This document shows, piece by piece, positions 1 to 9,824 of a DNA stretch of 64,000 nt. The position numbers were made by a program, and so were the translations under genes. How positions within the stretch are numbered: position 1 is the stretch's first letter; each line of letters begins with the position of its first letter. The notes below the pieces were generated by a model. It had not been told where the DNA came from. It made no database searches and was given only the letters and a program-made list of their open reading frames with translations. The DNA is from Sphingomonas insulae (lineage in GTDB: Bacteria > Pseudomonadota > Alphaproteobacteria > Sphingomonadales > Sphingomonadaceae): contig NZ_CP048422.1 of the NCBI RefSeq assembly GCF_010450875.1, positions 365,001 to 429,000 of the forward strand, given 5' to 3'.

Positions 1-1
1 C

Positions 2-1309
2 GTGGTCCTCGTCTTCCTGAACATGCTCAACGGCTATGGACTGGCAAGTGGCCTGATCCAGCGCGACGATGTGACGCGCCGACAGACGCGGCAGCTGTTC
101 GGCATGCTCATCGCCGTCAACGCCCTGCTGGCACTCGGGCAGATCGCGATCGCACCGATCGCCGCCGCTTATTATCGCCAGCCCGAGGTTGCGCAGCTGC
201 TGCGTGTCCAGGCACTCATCTATGTCATCACACCCTTCGCTGCGCTCCCGTATGCGCTGCTGAGCCGTGCGATGGAATTTCGACGGCAGGCGACGGCGAA
301 CATCGCAGCCTCGCTGGCCGGAGCGGCCGCCGCCCTTGGCGGAGCGCTGGCTGGCTGGGGGGTGTGGACGCTCGTCTGGGCGCCGATCGCGCTCTACGCC
401 GTCCGCGCCGCCATACTGACCTGGGGCGCCCGATCGCTGATGTGGCCGAGCTTCGACTTTCGCGGTGCGGGGCATCTGGCCCGCTATGGCGGGATCATGG
501 CGGCGGGACAGTTCTTCTGGTTTCTGCAAAGCCAGGTCGATGTCCTGATCGGCGGCCGATCGTTCGACGCGCACGCGCTGGGCATTTATACGACCGCGCT
601 GTTCCTGGCGCAGATCTTCGTGTCGAAGGTCGTGCCGCCGCTGAACGAGGTCGCCTTCAGCGCCTATGCCCGCATCCAGCACGACGATGATGCGGTGGCG
701 CGCGCTTTCGTGCAATCGGTGCGGATCATCATGCTGATGGCGATGCCCTTCTACCTCGGCCTTGCCGTGACCGCCGAACCGCTGGTGCTGACCGCGCTCG
801 ATGCGAAATGGGTCGAAGTGGCGCCGGTCGTGCGGCTGATCGCCCTCGCCATGCCGTTCATGACGGTACAGGTGCTGTATTCACCGGCCTGCGATGCACG
901 GGGGCGCCCCGGGGTGAGCGCGCAAAACGGTGCGGTGGGGGCGTTGCTGCTCGGTGCTGCGTTTCTGATCGGCGTACGCTGGGGACCGATCGGCCTCGCG
1001 TGGAGTTGGGTCGCGGCCTATCCGCTATATCTGTTCGCATCGACATGGCGGGCATTGCCAGTGATCGGTGCCCGCAGGCGCGATCTGGCGCTGGCGATCA
1101 TCCCGTCGGGAATCGCGGCGGTCGGCATGGCGATCGTCGTCATGATGGTCGATCACGCACTGCCGCCGCTGGCCGCGCCCATTCGGCTGGCGATCCTGGT
1201 CGCGGCCGGCGCGGTAACCTACGGGGCGTGGCTGGCGATGTTCGCGCGCGGTACGGTGCGCGAACTGATCGCCGTGATCCGCAAGCGCCCGGTGCCGATC
1301 GCCGCCTGA
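2..1309 (+). CDS. Oligosaccharide flippase (Wzx/MATE-like), 5' end cut by window edge
   Basis: Multi-pass inner membrane protein of the polysaccharide/oligosaccharide flippase type, expected to move undecaprenyl-linked O-antigen or exopolysaccharide units across the inner membrane. The visible 435 residues hold repeated hydrophobic segments separated by short basic loops. The stretch around residues 158-215 (GGIMAAGQFFWFLQSQVDV, then a GIYTTALFLAQIF region) matches the middle of this family. The gene is open at the left edge, so the GTG at base 2 is just the first in-frame start-like codon and the N-terminus is missing. It is convergent with the CBS gene 19 bp downstream. The substrate cannot be read from sequence; the family call is fairly sure, the role inferred. 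Confidence 0.8.
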   Translation: MVLVFLNMLNGYGLASGLIQRDDVTRRQTRQLFGMLIAVNALLALGQIAIAPIAAAYYRQPEVAQLLRVQALIYVITPFAALPYALLSRAMEFRRQATANIAASLAGAAAALGGALAGWGVWTLVWAPIALYAVRAAILTWGARSLMWPSFDFRGAGHLARYGGIMAAGQFFWFLQSQVDVLIGGRSFDAHALGIYTTALFLAQIFVSKVVPPLNEVAFSAYARIQHDDDAVARAFVQSVRIIMLMAMPFYLGLAVTAEPLVLTALDAKWVEVAPVVRLIALAMPFMTVQVLYSPACDARGRPGVSAQNGAVGALLLGAAFLIGVRWGPIGLAWSWVAAYPLYLFASTWRALPVIGARRRDLALAIIPSGIAAVGMAIVVMMVDHALPPLAAPIRLAILVAAGAVTYGAWLAMFARGTVRELIAVIRKRPVPIAA

Positions 1310-1328
1310 ACCCCGGTACGCCGGAACG

Positions 1329-1757
1329 TCAGGTTTGCTGGATGTAATCGCGCATCGCCGCCGCATCGGCTTCGATCCGGTCGATCCGGTACTTCACCAG
1401 ATCGCCGATCGAGACGAATCCGATCATCCGGCCGGCGTCCACCACCGGCAGGTGGCGAATGCGGCGGCGGGTCATCAGCGACAGGGCGCCGATCGCCGGT
1501 TCGTCGGTGCCGACGCTTTGCACCGGCTGGGTCATCACCTCCGCCACCGGACGGTCCAGTGCCCCGGGGCCGTGCGCAGCCAGGCAATAGACGACATCGC
1601 GTTCGGAAAAGATACCGACCACCGAATCGCCGTCGACCACCGGCACCGCACCGATGCGCCTGTCGGCGAGCAGCGTCACCGCCTGCCGCACCGTCGCATC
1701 GCGCGGCAGCGATACGACGTCACTACCCTTGCCCTTCAGAATCGCCGCGATCGTCAT
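1329..1757 (-). CDS. CBS-domain pair protein
   Basis: A 142-residue stand-alone protein made of two tandem CBS domains (about residues 7-60 and 72-130). Visible landmarks are IGAVPVVDGDSVVGIFSERDV in the first repeat and IRHLPVVDAGRMIGFVSIGD in the second. Such Bateman modules bind adenine nucleotides and usually act as energy or redox sensors, but stand-alone versions have no single known partner. Start ATG at 1757; AGGAGATG lies just upstream on the coding strand. It diverges from the small membrane protein at 1845 across 87 bp. Domain call is firm; function unknown. Confidence 0.88.
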   Translation of the reverse strand: MTIAAILKGKGSDVVSLPRDATVRQAVTLLADRRIGAVPVVDGDSVVGIFSERDVVYCLAAHGPGALDRPVAEVMTQPVQSVGTDEPAIGALSLMTRRRIRHLPVVDAGRMIGFVSIGDLVKYRIDRIEADAAAMRDYIQQT

Positions 1758-1844
1758 ACATCATCTCCTCGGTCGCCCGGCTTCCTCCGCGGTGAAGACG
1801 GTGCGGGATTGAGCAGACCACGTTTGCAGGTCATTGGCAAAACC

Positions 1845-2126
1845 ATGCGTGAAGCCCCGCCAGGATTGGACGACCCGGAGCAGGCGGCGCACGCCTGGCA
1901 GCGATTCCGCACGATCATGGCGTGGATGATCCTGGCGGCGGCCGTGTGCAGCGGGGGTGCGATCGTCGGGCTCGCCGGGGCATATGGACCGTTGCGGCTG
2001 GTGACGATGCTGGCGGTGATTGGCGGCGTCGGCGGATCGGTCGTCATGGCCGGCGCGCTGATGGGCCTGGTATTCCTGAGTTCCGGTACCGGACATGACG
2101 AGGACGTCGAGCGGCTGCACGACTGA
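1845..2126 (+). CDS. Small two-helix membrane protein, function unknown
   Basis: A 93-residue protein not recognised as a named family. After a charged N-terminus (MREAPPGLDDPEQAAHAWQR) come two predicted membrane helices, about residues 24-46 and 52-78, then an acidic tail GHDEDVERLHD. The open frame extends far upstream, but that part is antisense to the CBS gene; the ATG at 1845 is the first start clear of it. Transcribed divergently from the CBS gene and towards the DUF4167 terminator. A real gene is likely from the clean hydrophobic pattern, but there is no functional evidence. Confidence 0.6.
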   Translation: MREAPPGLDDPEQAAHAWQRFRTIMAWMILAAAVCSGGAIVGLAGAYGPLRLVTMLAVIGGVGGSVVMAGALMGLVFLSSGTGHDEDVERLHD

Positions 2127-2151
2127 GCGCGCTCCCCGGCACCCGGGCAAG

Positions 2152-2180
2152 AAAAAAGCCGGCCCCGCGAGGAGCCGGCT
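2152..2180 (-). terminator. Rho-independent terminator of the DUF4167 gene
   Basis: Read on the minus strand: AGCCGGC, a 10-nt loop, GCCGGCT, then a run of six T. Stem arms are 2174-2180 and 2157-2163; the A-run on the plus strand is 2152-2157. It lies 22 bp after the DUF4167 stop codon. Confidence 0.85.
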
Positions 2181-2202
2181 GTTCGTTTGGACGGGTGGCC
2201 GC

Positions 2203-3201
2203 TTATTCCGCCGGCGCTTCGGCGACCGGGGTGCGGACGGTACGGCGACGGCGGGGCTTGGGCGCCTCGCCATCGGCATCATTGGCCGCCGCGATGTTGA
2301 GCGACGGCGGCAGGCGATCGGCGTCGACGCCGTTGCTCTCCGGCGCAGCGACGGCCGATGGCATCGCCATCGCCTCGGTCGATGCAGGGGCACCGTCGAC
2401 CTGCGCGTCGCGACGCGGGCGACCGCGGCGCGGCTTGGGCGCCAGCACCGGCGAATCCGCCTCGAGCACGGCTTCGGCGCGGTCGCGGAGCGATTCGCCC
2501 TCGTTCACCGGATCGGCGCGGCGCTGGCCGGCAACCTCTACCGGCTGCTGCTCGGCCATGTCCTGCCGCGGGCGGCGGACGCGATCCTCGCGCTGCGGGC
2601 GATCCTCGCGCGCGGCACGCTCTTCGCGCTGCGGGCGATCGTCGCGATTGCCGTTGCCGCGGTCTTCCCAGTTGCGGGCCTGGCGCTGCTCGCCGTCCTG
2701 GCGGTCGCGGCGCTGCGGGCGATCGTCGCGCGGCTGGTATTCGCGCTGCTGACCCTCGCGCTGCACCCCGTCGCGCTGGTTGTCGCGCTGGCCATGTTCG
2801 CGCTGGTTGTCGCGCAGACCCTCGCCGTCCTGCTCGCCGGCGCGGATCGGTTCGCCCTCGTCGCCGTAATCGTCGTCGTCGTTCAGGTCGAACGGCTGCT
2901 GGCGCTTGGGCTGGCTATTGTCCTCGAACCGGCCGCGCTGGTCCGCGAGGACCCGGAAATAATGGTCCGCGAACTGCAGGTAATATTCGGTATTGACCCG
3001 GTCACCCTGGCGCTGCGCCTCGCCCGCCAGGTTCTTGTACTTCTCGAACAGCTGGTTGGCATTGCCGCGCGCGCGGCTGTCGATGCGATTGCCGTTGTCC
3101 GGCCGACCCTGGCCACCCTGGCGTGGGCCGTTGCCACCGCCACCGTTATTGTTGCCGCCACGACCGCGACGACGGCCGTTCTGCTGCCGATTGTTGATCA
3201 A
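2203..3201 (-). CDS. DUF4167 domain protein
   Basis: A 332-residue, very polar protein. Residues 1-40 are a Gly/Asn/Arg-rich basic tail (GRRRGRGGNNN type). Residues about 42-90 form the conserved DUF4167 helix block, including QLFEKYKNLAGEAQRQGD and EYYLQFADHYFRVLADQ. The remainder is a long low-complexity Arg/Asp/Gln/Glu region, ending with basic clusters KPRRGRPRRD and KPRRRRTVRTP. The family is alphaproteobacterial and uncharacterised; an RNA- or DNA-binding role is inferred only from the basic disordered tails. Start is a TTG at 3201 preceded by GGGA 8 nt upstream; an ATG 15 nt further up is followed by an in-frame TAG. It sits downstream of prmC-prfA on the same strand and is closed by a strong terminator. 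Confidence 0.85.
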   Translation of the reverse strand: MINNRQQNGRRRGRGGNNNGGGGNGPRQGGQGRPDNGNRIDSRARGNANQLFEKYKNLAGEAQRQGDRVNTEYYLQFADHYFRVLADQRGRFEDNSQPKRQQPFDLNDDDDYGDEGEPIRAGEQDGEGLRDNQREHGQRDNQRDGVQREGQQREYQPRDDRPQRRDRQDGEQRQARNWEDRGNGNRDDRPQREERAAREDRPQREDRVRRPRQDMAEQQPVEVAGQRRADPVNEGESLRDRAEAVLEADSPVLAPKPRRGRPRRDAQVDGAPASTEAMAMPSAVAAPESNGVDADRLPPSLNIAAANDADGEAPKPRRRRTVRTPVAEAPAE

Positions 3202-3481
3202 GCTACTGTCCCATGATCAGAGTGTATGCTGGTCCTCAAAACCAATTCGGCCACTACGGCCCTGCTCCCGATAAGCGGTGCAACCCTCCGGGTCGCGGCG
3301 TGCCGTAAGCGACGCTCGAGCCTGTCACGGCCACCGGGCTACAGCGGCAACATGACGAAGGATGCGGGTCATCACCCTGCGATCAACCACATTTTGCGTT
3401 GATAGTGCGTTCCCCGGCCCGACCAATAGCTGGCGGGAGACCGATCCTACAAGCGAAATATGAGGATCGCGTTCGCTTCTT
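3202..3481. other. Intergenic region prmC / DUF4167
   Basis: 280 bp with no convincing gene. It should carry the DUF4167 promoter and leader. A 6-bp inverted repeat (ATCAAC / GTTGAT) occurs near 3381-3402. No riboswitch or terminator with a T-run was recognised. Confidence 0.4.
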
Positions 3482-4306
3482 TCAAGCCGATGGCTCCGGA
3501 GTGACCAGCAGGCACCGGTCGCGCCCGCCGAGGTCGCGATGCACGGCGCTGGCGAGCCCCCGTTCGGCGAACAGCGCGGAAACCGCGATCGCCTGGGTAT
3601 GGCCGATCTCCACCGCCGCGCAGCCGCCAGGTGCGATCAGCCGCGGCAGCTGGTGTGCGAGGATACGATAATCGTCCAGACCATCGCTGCCGGCAAACAG
3701 CGCACCGGCGGGTTCGTGGACGCGCACCTCGTCGGGCAGCGTTTCGCCGGTCCCGATATAGGGCGGGTTGGCGAGCACGAGATCGAACCGCGCATCGATC
3801 GCCGTGCCCCAGTCCCCCAGCATGAAGGCGGCGCGGGCCGCCATGCCCAGCGCGGCGGCATTGATCGCGGCATAACCGAGCGCCGGCACGGACCGATCGA
3901 CGCCCAGTCCGCGCGCCGGCCATTCGTCGAGCGCCGCCAGCAACAGCGTACCGGGGCCGGTGCCAAGGTCGAGGATCGTCGCGGGTGCCGCCGCGCCGAA
4001 ATGCCCGGCGGCGGCGATCAGCAGCGTTTCGCTGTCGGGGCGCGGCACCAGCGCACCGGGGCCGACCGCGAGGTCGATCGTCCAGAATCCGCGACTGCCG
4101 GTGATGTAGGCGACCGGCTCGCGGCATTCGCGCCGCGCGACCAAGGCCGCGAACGACGCGGGAACGGGACGCTCCATGTCGAGCAACAGCGCGTTGCGGT
4201 CGATGCCGAGCGCGTGCGCCATCAGCAATTCGGCATCCAGCCGGGCGGTGTCCGAAAAGGCGAAACGCGCGGCCGCGTCGGCGAGGGCCGTGTAGACGGA
4301 CGTCAT
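3482..4306 (-). CDS. prmC: Peptide chain release factor N5-glutamine methyltransferase
   Basis: PrmC (HemK) uses S-adenosylmethionine to methylate the glutamine of the GGQ motif in release factors, which speeds peptide release. The 274-residue product has an N-terminal helical recognition domain (about 1-75), motif I ILDLGTGPGTLL (about 111-122) and the catalytic NPPY tetrapeptide at about 180-183. I chose the ATG at 4306 (MTSVYTALADAA). The frame runs 31 codons further upstream, but that extension is translated repeat DNA (family C) and not part of the family. It lies downstream of prfA, its own substrate's gene, on the same strand; about 360 bp of repeats separate them. Confidence 0.93.
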   Translation of the reverse strand: MTSVYTALADAAARFAFSDTARLDAELLMAHALGIDRNALLLDMERPVPASFAALVARRECREPVAYITGSRGFWTIDLAVGPGALVPRPDSETLLIAAAGHFGAAAPATILDLGTGPGTLLLAALDEWPARGLGVDRSVPALGYAAINAAALGMAARAAFMLGDWGTAIDARFDLVLANPPYIGTGETLPDEVRVHEPAGALFAGSDGLDDYRILAHQLPRLIAPGGCAAVEIGHTQAIAVSALFAERGLASAVHRDLGGRDRCLLVTPEPSA

Positions 4307-4330
4307 GCCGCTCGAAAACGCCTTGGGATC

Positions 4331-4556
4331 ACGCGAAGACGCGAAGACGCGAAGACGCTTTGGTGCGCGCGGAGGCTCGGCGGACGCGGAGGGTTGCACC
4401 CGGCGCAGCCGCTGTCCGTCTCATCGCCGATCCGGGTCAGGAAACCCGGATGTTCAGGCGGGCCATCCGCCCGGAACGACACACCTCCGCGCCCCCGCGC
4501 CTCCGCGTGAAACACCGGCTTCATCACTCTTCGCGTCTTCGCGCCTTCGCGTGAAC
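4331..4556. repeat. Family C composite inverted repeat, copy 1
   Basis: Between prmC and prfA. The left side has three tandem GCGAAGAC units (4331-4358), then a degenerate GCGCGGAGGC stretch. The right side has GCGCCTCCGCGTGAAAC (about 4496-4513), then CTTCGCG-type units TTCGCGTCTTCGCGCCTTCG followed by CGTGAACC (4530-4556). The outer and inner unit types are arranged as nested inverted repeats round a central spacer of about 100 bp. This copy is more degraded than the one at 35241-35480. Confidence 0.75.
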
Positions 4557-4603
4557 CACCCTTGTCTGCAGGACGCCCGCCGCCCTCACGCGTTTCATCA
4601 CGC

Positions 4604-4642
4604 CGCAGAGTGGCCCCCGGAACATGTCCGGAGTGACGGAGA
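4604..4642. repeat. Family A half element
   Basis: GTGGCCCCCGGAACATGTCC followed by GGAGTGACGGAG. This resembles one arm of the paired palindromes at 48063-48164 and 59169-59275; the partner arm is absent. Confidence 0.55.
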
Positions 4643-4664
4643 CGAAAGCGGCAGCCATCAGCCA

Positions 4665-5744
<1,080 letters not shown>

Positions 5745-5757
5745 ATACCCAACATCC

Positions 5758-5853
5758 CGTCATTCCCGCGCAGGCGGGAATCCAGACTGGCGAACGATGC
5801 GTCTCCGCGGCTGCCGTTGCGGCTATGGATCCCCGCCTTCGCGGGGATGATGA
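5758..5853. repeat. Family B paired palindrome
   Basis: Left arm CGTCATTCCCGCGCAGGCGG followed by GAATCCAG (5758-5785); right arm TGGATCCCCGCCTTCGCGGG followed by GATGATGA (5826-5853). The arms are inverted copies about 40 bp apart, and each is itself a small hairpin. It fills the gap between prfA and hisS. Repeats of this look occur widely in GC-rich proteobacterial genomes. Confidence 0.75.
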
Positions 5854-5862
5854 TAGGGGGCA

Positions 5863-7107
5863 TCATCGCTCTACGCCGTTCAGAAGGCCTTCGACCAATA
5901 TCGACAGGTCCGTCGGCGTCGCGGCACGCGTATTGATAGCCGGAAGCCCCTCGCGATCCCGCGTAACCGAGGCGAGAACGCCCGCGTTGATCTTCATCGC
6001 CTTGTCGAAACGCTTGCGCGGCGAACCGGTGGCGATCAGGTCAGCGGAAACACCCGCGTTGCGAAGAGCCTTGAGCGCCCGAAATGCGAGGCCAGCCAAT
6101 CGGTCGTCTTCCAGTGCCATGATGACCTGGGGCGTTTCCGCCGCCGGCTCCTCCAGCAACATTGCCAGCCGCTCGATGCCCGCCGCCCAGCCGACGCCCG
6201 CGGTCGGCGCGCCGCCCAGCGACTCCACCAGCCCGTCATAGCGCCCGCCGGCCAGCACCGTACCCTGCGCACCCAGCCGGTCGGTGACGAACTCGAACGC
6301 GGTATGCCGGTAGTAATCCAGCCCGCGCACCAGACGCGCGTTGCGGGTCCACGCGACCCCCGCGGCATCCAGCCCGGCGGTCACCGCGTCGAAGAACGCC
6401 CGCGCCTCCGGCGTCAGATAGGCATCGATATCCGGCGCGGCGTCCGCGATCGGACGGTCGCGCGGGTCCTTCGAATCGAGGATGCGCATCGGGTTCTTCT
6501 CGAGCCGGGTCAGGCTATCCTCGGACAATTCCCCGCGATGCGCCTCGAAATGCGCCACCAGCCCGGCGCGCCACGCCTCGCGCGTTTCCGCATCGCCCAG
6601 CGTGTTGAGCTGCAACGTCACCCCGTCCGCGATGCCCAGTTCGCGCAGCAGTTGGTCGGCCATCACCAGCAGCTCGACGTCCGCCGCCGGCTCGGGCGCG
6701 CCAAGTATCTCGGCGTCGATCTGGTGGAACTGGCGATAGCGGCCCTTCTGCGGGCGTTCGTAGCGGAATACCGCACCGCTGGTCGCGACCTTCAGCGGCG
6801 CATATTGCTGCCACCCCTCGGTCAGGAACGCGCGCGCGATCCCTGCGGTGAATTCCGGGCGCAGGGTGAGCGAATCGCCGCCGCGGTCGGGAAAGGTGTA
6901 CATCTCCTTCGATACGACGTCGGTCGTCTCGCCGATCGATCGGGCGAAGACCTCGGTCGCCTCGAACACGGGCAGGTCGGCGCGGCCGAAGCAATAGAGC
7001 CGGCGCACGCGCTCGAACGTGTCGATCACATGGGCGAACCGGCGCTGTTCCTCGCCAAAGATGTCCTGGGTTCCGCGCACCCGGCGCGGCGTTTCGATAC
7101 GGGCCAT
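5863..7107 (-). CDS. hisS: Histidyl-tRNA synthetase
   Basis: Class II aminoacyl-tRNA synthetase charging tRNA-His in the cytoplasm. The 414-residue protein shows the motif 2 region [17 protein letters not shown], the histidine-specific signature [15 protein letters not shown] and a motif 3 region with GGRYDGL and [11 protein letters not shown]. The C-terminal anticodon-binding domain starts around residue 320. The start is ATG at 7107 ([16 protein letters not shown]), typical for alphaproteobacteria. It diverges from the DUF1345 gene across 49 bp. Nothing is missing from the catalytic core. Confidence 0.97.
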   Translation of the reverse strand: MARIETPRRVRGTQDIFGEEQRRFAHVIDTFERVRRLYCFGRADLPVFEATEVFARSIGETTDVVSKEMYTFPDRGGDSLTLRPEFTAGIARAFLTEGWQQYAPLKVATSGAVFRYERPQKGRYRQFHQIDAEILGAPEPAADVELLVMADQLLRELGIADGVTLQLNTLGDAETREAWRAGLVAHFEAHRGELSEDSLTRLEKNPMRILDSKDPRDRPIADAAPDIDAYLTPEARAFFDAVTAGLDAAGVAWTRNARLVRGLDYYRHTAFEFVTDRLGAQGTVLAGGRYDGLVESLGGAPTAGVGWAAGIERLAMLLEEPAAETPQVIMALEDDRLAGLAFRALKALRNAGVSADLIATGSPRKRFDKAMKINAGVLASVTRDREGLPAINTRAATPTDLSILVEGLLNGVER

Positions 7108-7156
7108 ATGGTGGGCGTATCTAGGCGAGGGCGGGCGGAAGCGCTAGCACCTCGGC

Positions 7157-7807
7157 ATGACCGCTTCGCAACGTTATTGGGGGATCGGCAGCCGGATCGC
7201 ACCGCCGCGCTTCGCGCTGTTCGCGGCGCTGTTCGCCGGCGGCCTCGCGGGCTTCATCCCGGCGCTCGGCGCGGGGCGCGGTACGATGGCGGCGTTCGAC
7301 CTGGCCGCCGCTGTGTTCCTCGCCTCGCTGGCGACGCTGTTCCGCCATGGCGAGGCGGCCCGGATGCGGCGGGCGGCGCGCGACAACGACGCCAACCGCG
7401 CGCTGCTGCTGGCGATCACGGCCGCGACGATGATCGTCATCCTGGTTGCGGTGGCGGGCGAACTGAAGGGGCGCAACGATGCCGCCGCCATCGCGCTGGT
7501 GATCGCCACGCTGGTGCTCGCCTGGCTGTTTTCCAATATGGTCTATGCGCTGCATTATGCGCATCTGTTCTATCTGGCGAACGACGACGGCAAGGATGCG
7601 GGCGGGCTGGAATTTCCCAATTGCGACCAGCCCGACTATTGGGACTTCCTGTATTTCAGCGCGACGTTGGGCATGACGTTCCAGACGTCGGACGTGTCGA
7701 TCACCGACCGCCGGATCCGCCGCGTGGTGCTTGGCCACAGCCTGGCCGCCTTCGTCTTCAACCTTGGCGTGCTTGCATTCACGATCAACGTGTTGGGTGG
7801 CGGCTAA
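7157..7807 (+). CDS. DUF1345 family membrane protein
   Basis: A 216-residue inner membrane protein with about five hydrophobic helices (around 20-38, 45-62, 84-103, 110-130, 190-212). The family-typical block MVYALHYAHLFY is followed by a soluble segment GGLEFPNCDQPDYWDF and a STATLGMTFQTSDVSI-like stretch (here FSATLGMTFQTSDVS). The latter resembles the selectivity loop of two-helix potassium channels, but no transport function has been demonstrated for the family as far as I know. It is followed by the M61 peptidase on the same strand after 65 bp. Confidence 0.8.
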   Translation: MTASQRYWGIGSRIAPPRFALFAALFAGGLAGFIPALGAGRGTMAAFDLAAAVFLASLATLFRHGEAARMRRAARDNDANRALLLAITAATMIVILVAVAGELKGRNDAAAIALVIATLVLAWLFSNMVYALHYAHLFYLANDDGKDAGGLEFPNCDQPDYWDFLYFSATLGMTFQTSDVSITDRRIRRVVLGHSLAAFVFNLGVLAFTINVLGGG

Positions 7808-7872
7808 AGGGGTGGACGGCTGACCTTTCCGAAGCTTACACCGGCGGGATCGTTTATTGCCGAAGGCCCGTC

Positions 7873-9789
7873 ATGATCCGCACGCCCGCCGCCGCATTCC
7901 TCCTCGCCTCCGTCGCCATGCCGGCACTCGCGCAGGTTCCCGCCGGGAACAGCGCGCCGCAACCGGTGCCGTTCGTCGACACCATTCCGGCGGCGCGGGA
8001 CATTCCCTATCCCGGCACGCTGAAGCTGGACGTGGACGCGACCGATACGGAGCGCGGCATCTTCCGCGTCCGCGAATCCATTCCGGTCGCCAAATCGGGG
8101 CCGATGGCGCTGCTGTTCCCCAAGTGGCTGCCCGGCGCGCACAGCCCGCGCGGCGAGATCGAAAAGCTCGCCGGCCTGGTCATCCGCGGCAACGGCCGTA
8201 TCCTGCCGTGGACGCGCGATCCGGTCGACGTCTTCGCCTTTCACATCGACGTACCGGCGGGCGTGAAGACGCTGGAGGCCGAATTCCAGTTCATCTCGGC
8301 GACCAAGCCGGATCAGGGCCGCATCGCGGTCACCCCCAACCTCATCAGCCTTCAGCCGAATTCGGTCAGCCTGTACCCGGCCGGCTATTTCACCCGCCAG
8401 ATCCCGGTGCAGATGACGGTGAAGTTTCCCACCGGCTGGACCGCGGCGGGGGCCGTGCCGGCCAAGGCCGTCGGGTCGACCTACACCTACGACAAGACCA
8501 ATTACGAAATCCTGGTGGATTCGCCGGTGCTCGCCGGCCGCTATGGCAAGGTGTGGCCGCTGTCCCCGCGCGTCGACCTTAACGTGTTCGCGGATTCCCC
8601 GGACCAGCTTGCCGCTAGGCCCGAACAGATCGACGCGCACAAGCGCCTGGTCGAACAGGCCGCAAGGACGTTCGGCGCGCAGCATTACGATCACTACGAA
8701 TTCCTGCTGTCGATCTCCGACCAGCTCGGCGGCATCGGGCTGGAACATCATCGCAGTTCGGAAAACGGCGTGCGGCCCGGCTATTTCACCGAATGGGATG
8801 CGGGCCCGGGCAGCCGCAACCTGCTGCCGCATGAATTCACCCACAGCTGGGACGGCAAGTTCCGTCGCGGCGCCGACCTGTGGACGCCCGACTATCGCAC
8901 GCCGATGCGCGGATCGTTGTTGTGGGTGTATGAAGGGCAGACGCAATTCTGGGGCTACGTGCTGCAGGCGCGATCCGGCCTCGTCAGCAAGCAGGACACG
9001 CTCGATGCCTATGCCGGGATCGCCGGCACCTATGATCTGGCGCCCGCACGCCAGTGGCGCAGCCTGGTCGACACGACCAACGATCCCGTCATCTCGTCGC
9101 GCAAGCCCAAGGGCTGGACCAGCTGGCAGCGCAGCGAGGATTATTACAACGAAGGCCTGATGATCTGGATGGAGGTCGACGCGATGCTCCGCCAGAAGTC
9201 GGGCGGGACCAGGTCGATCGATGATTTCGCCAAGGCGTTCTTCGGCATCCGCGACGGCGACTGGGGTGAGGTGACCTACACGTTCGACGACGTCGCCGCG
9301 ACGCTGAATGGTATCGTCCCCTACGACTGGGCCGGTTTCCTCAAGACGCGGATCACCGAGACGGGCCAGCCGGCGCCGGTCAACGGCTTCGCGATGAACG
9401 GCTACAAGCTGATCTATACCGCCGAGCCGACCAAATACTTCACCAACGCCGAAAAGACCGGCCCGACCAACCTCAATTATTCGATCGGCCTGTCGATCGG
9501 CAAGGACGGTGAGATCAGCGCGGTGATCTGGGACAGCCCGGCGTTCAAGGCGGGACTGGATGTCGGCACCATCGTGCAGGCAGTGAACGGCGTCGGCTAT
9601 AGCGGCGATGTCATGAAGGCGGCGATCGTCGCGGCACAGACCGCCAAGGATCCGATCCGACTGTTGGTCAAGAACGGAACACGGTATCGCGAAGTCGCCA
9701 TCGACTATCATGGCGGCCCCCGCTATCCGCGCCTGCAGAAGATTGGCACCGGTGACACCGGCCTCGACAAGCTTCTGATGCCCCGCTGA
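7873..9789 (+). CDS. M61 family metallopeptidase with PDZ domain
   Basis: Exported zinc peptidase of the glycyl-aminopeptidase type. The 638-residue protein starts at ATG 7873 with a signal peptide (MIRTPAAAFLLASVAMPALA, cleavage after AQ likely). An N-terminal beta-rich domain is followed by the thermolysin-like catalytic domain. The zinc motif HEFTH lies at residues 320-324 within LLPHEFTHSWDGKF, and the downstream Glu ligand lies in the WVYEGQTQFWG region. A PDZ domain occupies roughly residues 540-610. The open frame upstream of 7873 is antisense to hisS. Periplasmic location is inferred. Substrate unknown; members usually favour N-terminal Gly or Ala. The inorganic pyrophosphatase gene follows after 35 bp. 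Confidence 0.92.
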   Translation: MIRTPAAAFLLASVAMPALAQVPAGNSAPQPVPFVDTIPAARDIPYPGTLKLDVDATDTERGIFRVRESIPVAKSGPMALLFPKWLPGAHSPRGEIEKLAGLVIRGNGRILPWTRDPVDVFAFHIDVPAGVKTLEAEFQFISATKPDQGRIAVTPNLISLQPNSVSLYPAGYFTRQIPVQMTVKFPTGWTAAGAVPAKAVGSTYTYDKTNYEILVDSPVLAGRYGKVWPLSPRVDLNVFADSPDQLAARPEQIDAHKRLVEQAARTFGAQHYDHYEFLLSISDQLGGIGLEHHRSSENGVRPGYFTEWDAGPGSRNLLPHEFTHSWDGKFRRGADLWTPDYRTPMRGSLLWVYEGQTQFWGYVLQARSGLVSKQDTLDAYAGIAGTYDLAPARQWRSLVDTTNDPVISSRKPKGWTSWQRSEDYYNEGLMIWMEVDAMLRQKSGGTRSIDDFAKAFFGIRDGDWGEVTYTFDDVAATLNGIVPYDWAGFLKTRITETGQPAPVNGFAMNGYKLIYTAEPTKYFTNAEKTGPTNLNYSIGLSIGKDGEISAVIWDSPAFKAGLDVGTIVQAVNGVGYSGDVMKAAIVAAQTAKDPIRLLVKNGTRYREVAIDYHGGPRYPRLQKIGTGDTGLDKLLMPR

Positions 9790-9824
9790 GGGGCAGCATC
9801 GCAACAAGATTACAAGGGACTGCA

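Noticed and set aside
2095..3216. A 373-codon frame opposite DUF4167 that looks hydrophobic, like a membrane protein
   Set aside because: It is the complement of the Arg/Asp/Gln low-complexity repeats, which read as Leu/Val/Ala on the other strand. DUF4167 has a conserved domain and terminator.
3202..3481. Structured leader RNA upstream of DUF4167
   Set aside because: Only weak, unrelated short inverted repeats; no match to a riboswitch or leader that I know.
6304..9789. A very long open frame (over 1,100 codons) on the plus strand from inside hisS to the end of the M61 gene
   Set aside because: Its first half is antisense to hisS and out of frame with DUF1345. Only the part from 7873 is the M61 peptidase, which has its own signal peptide.
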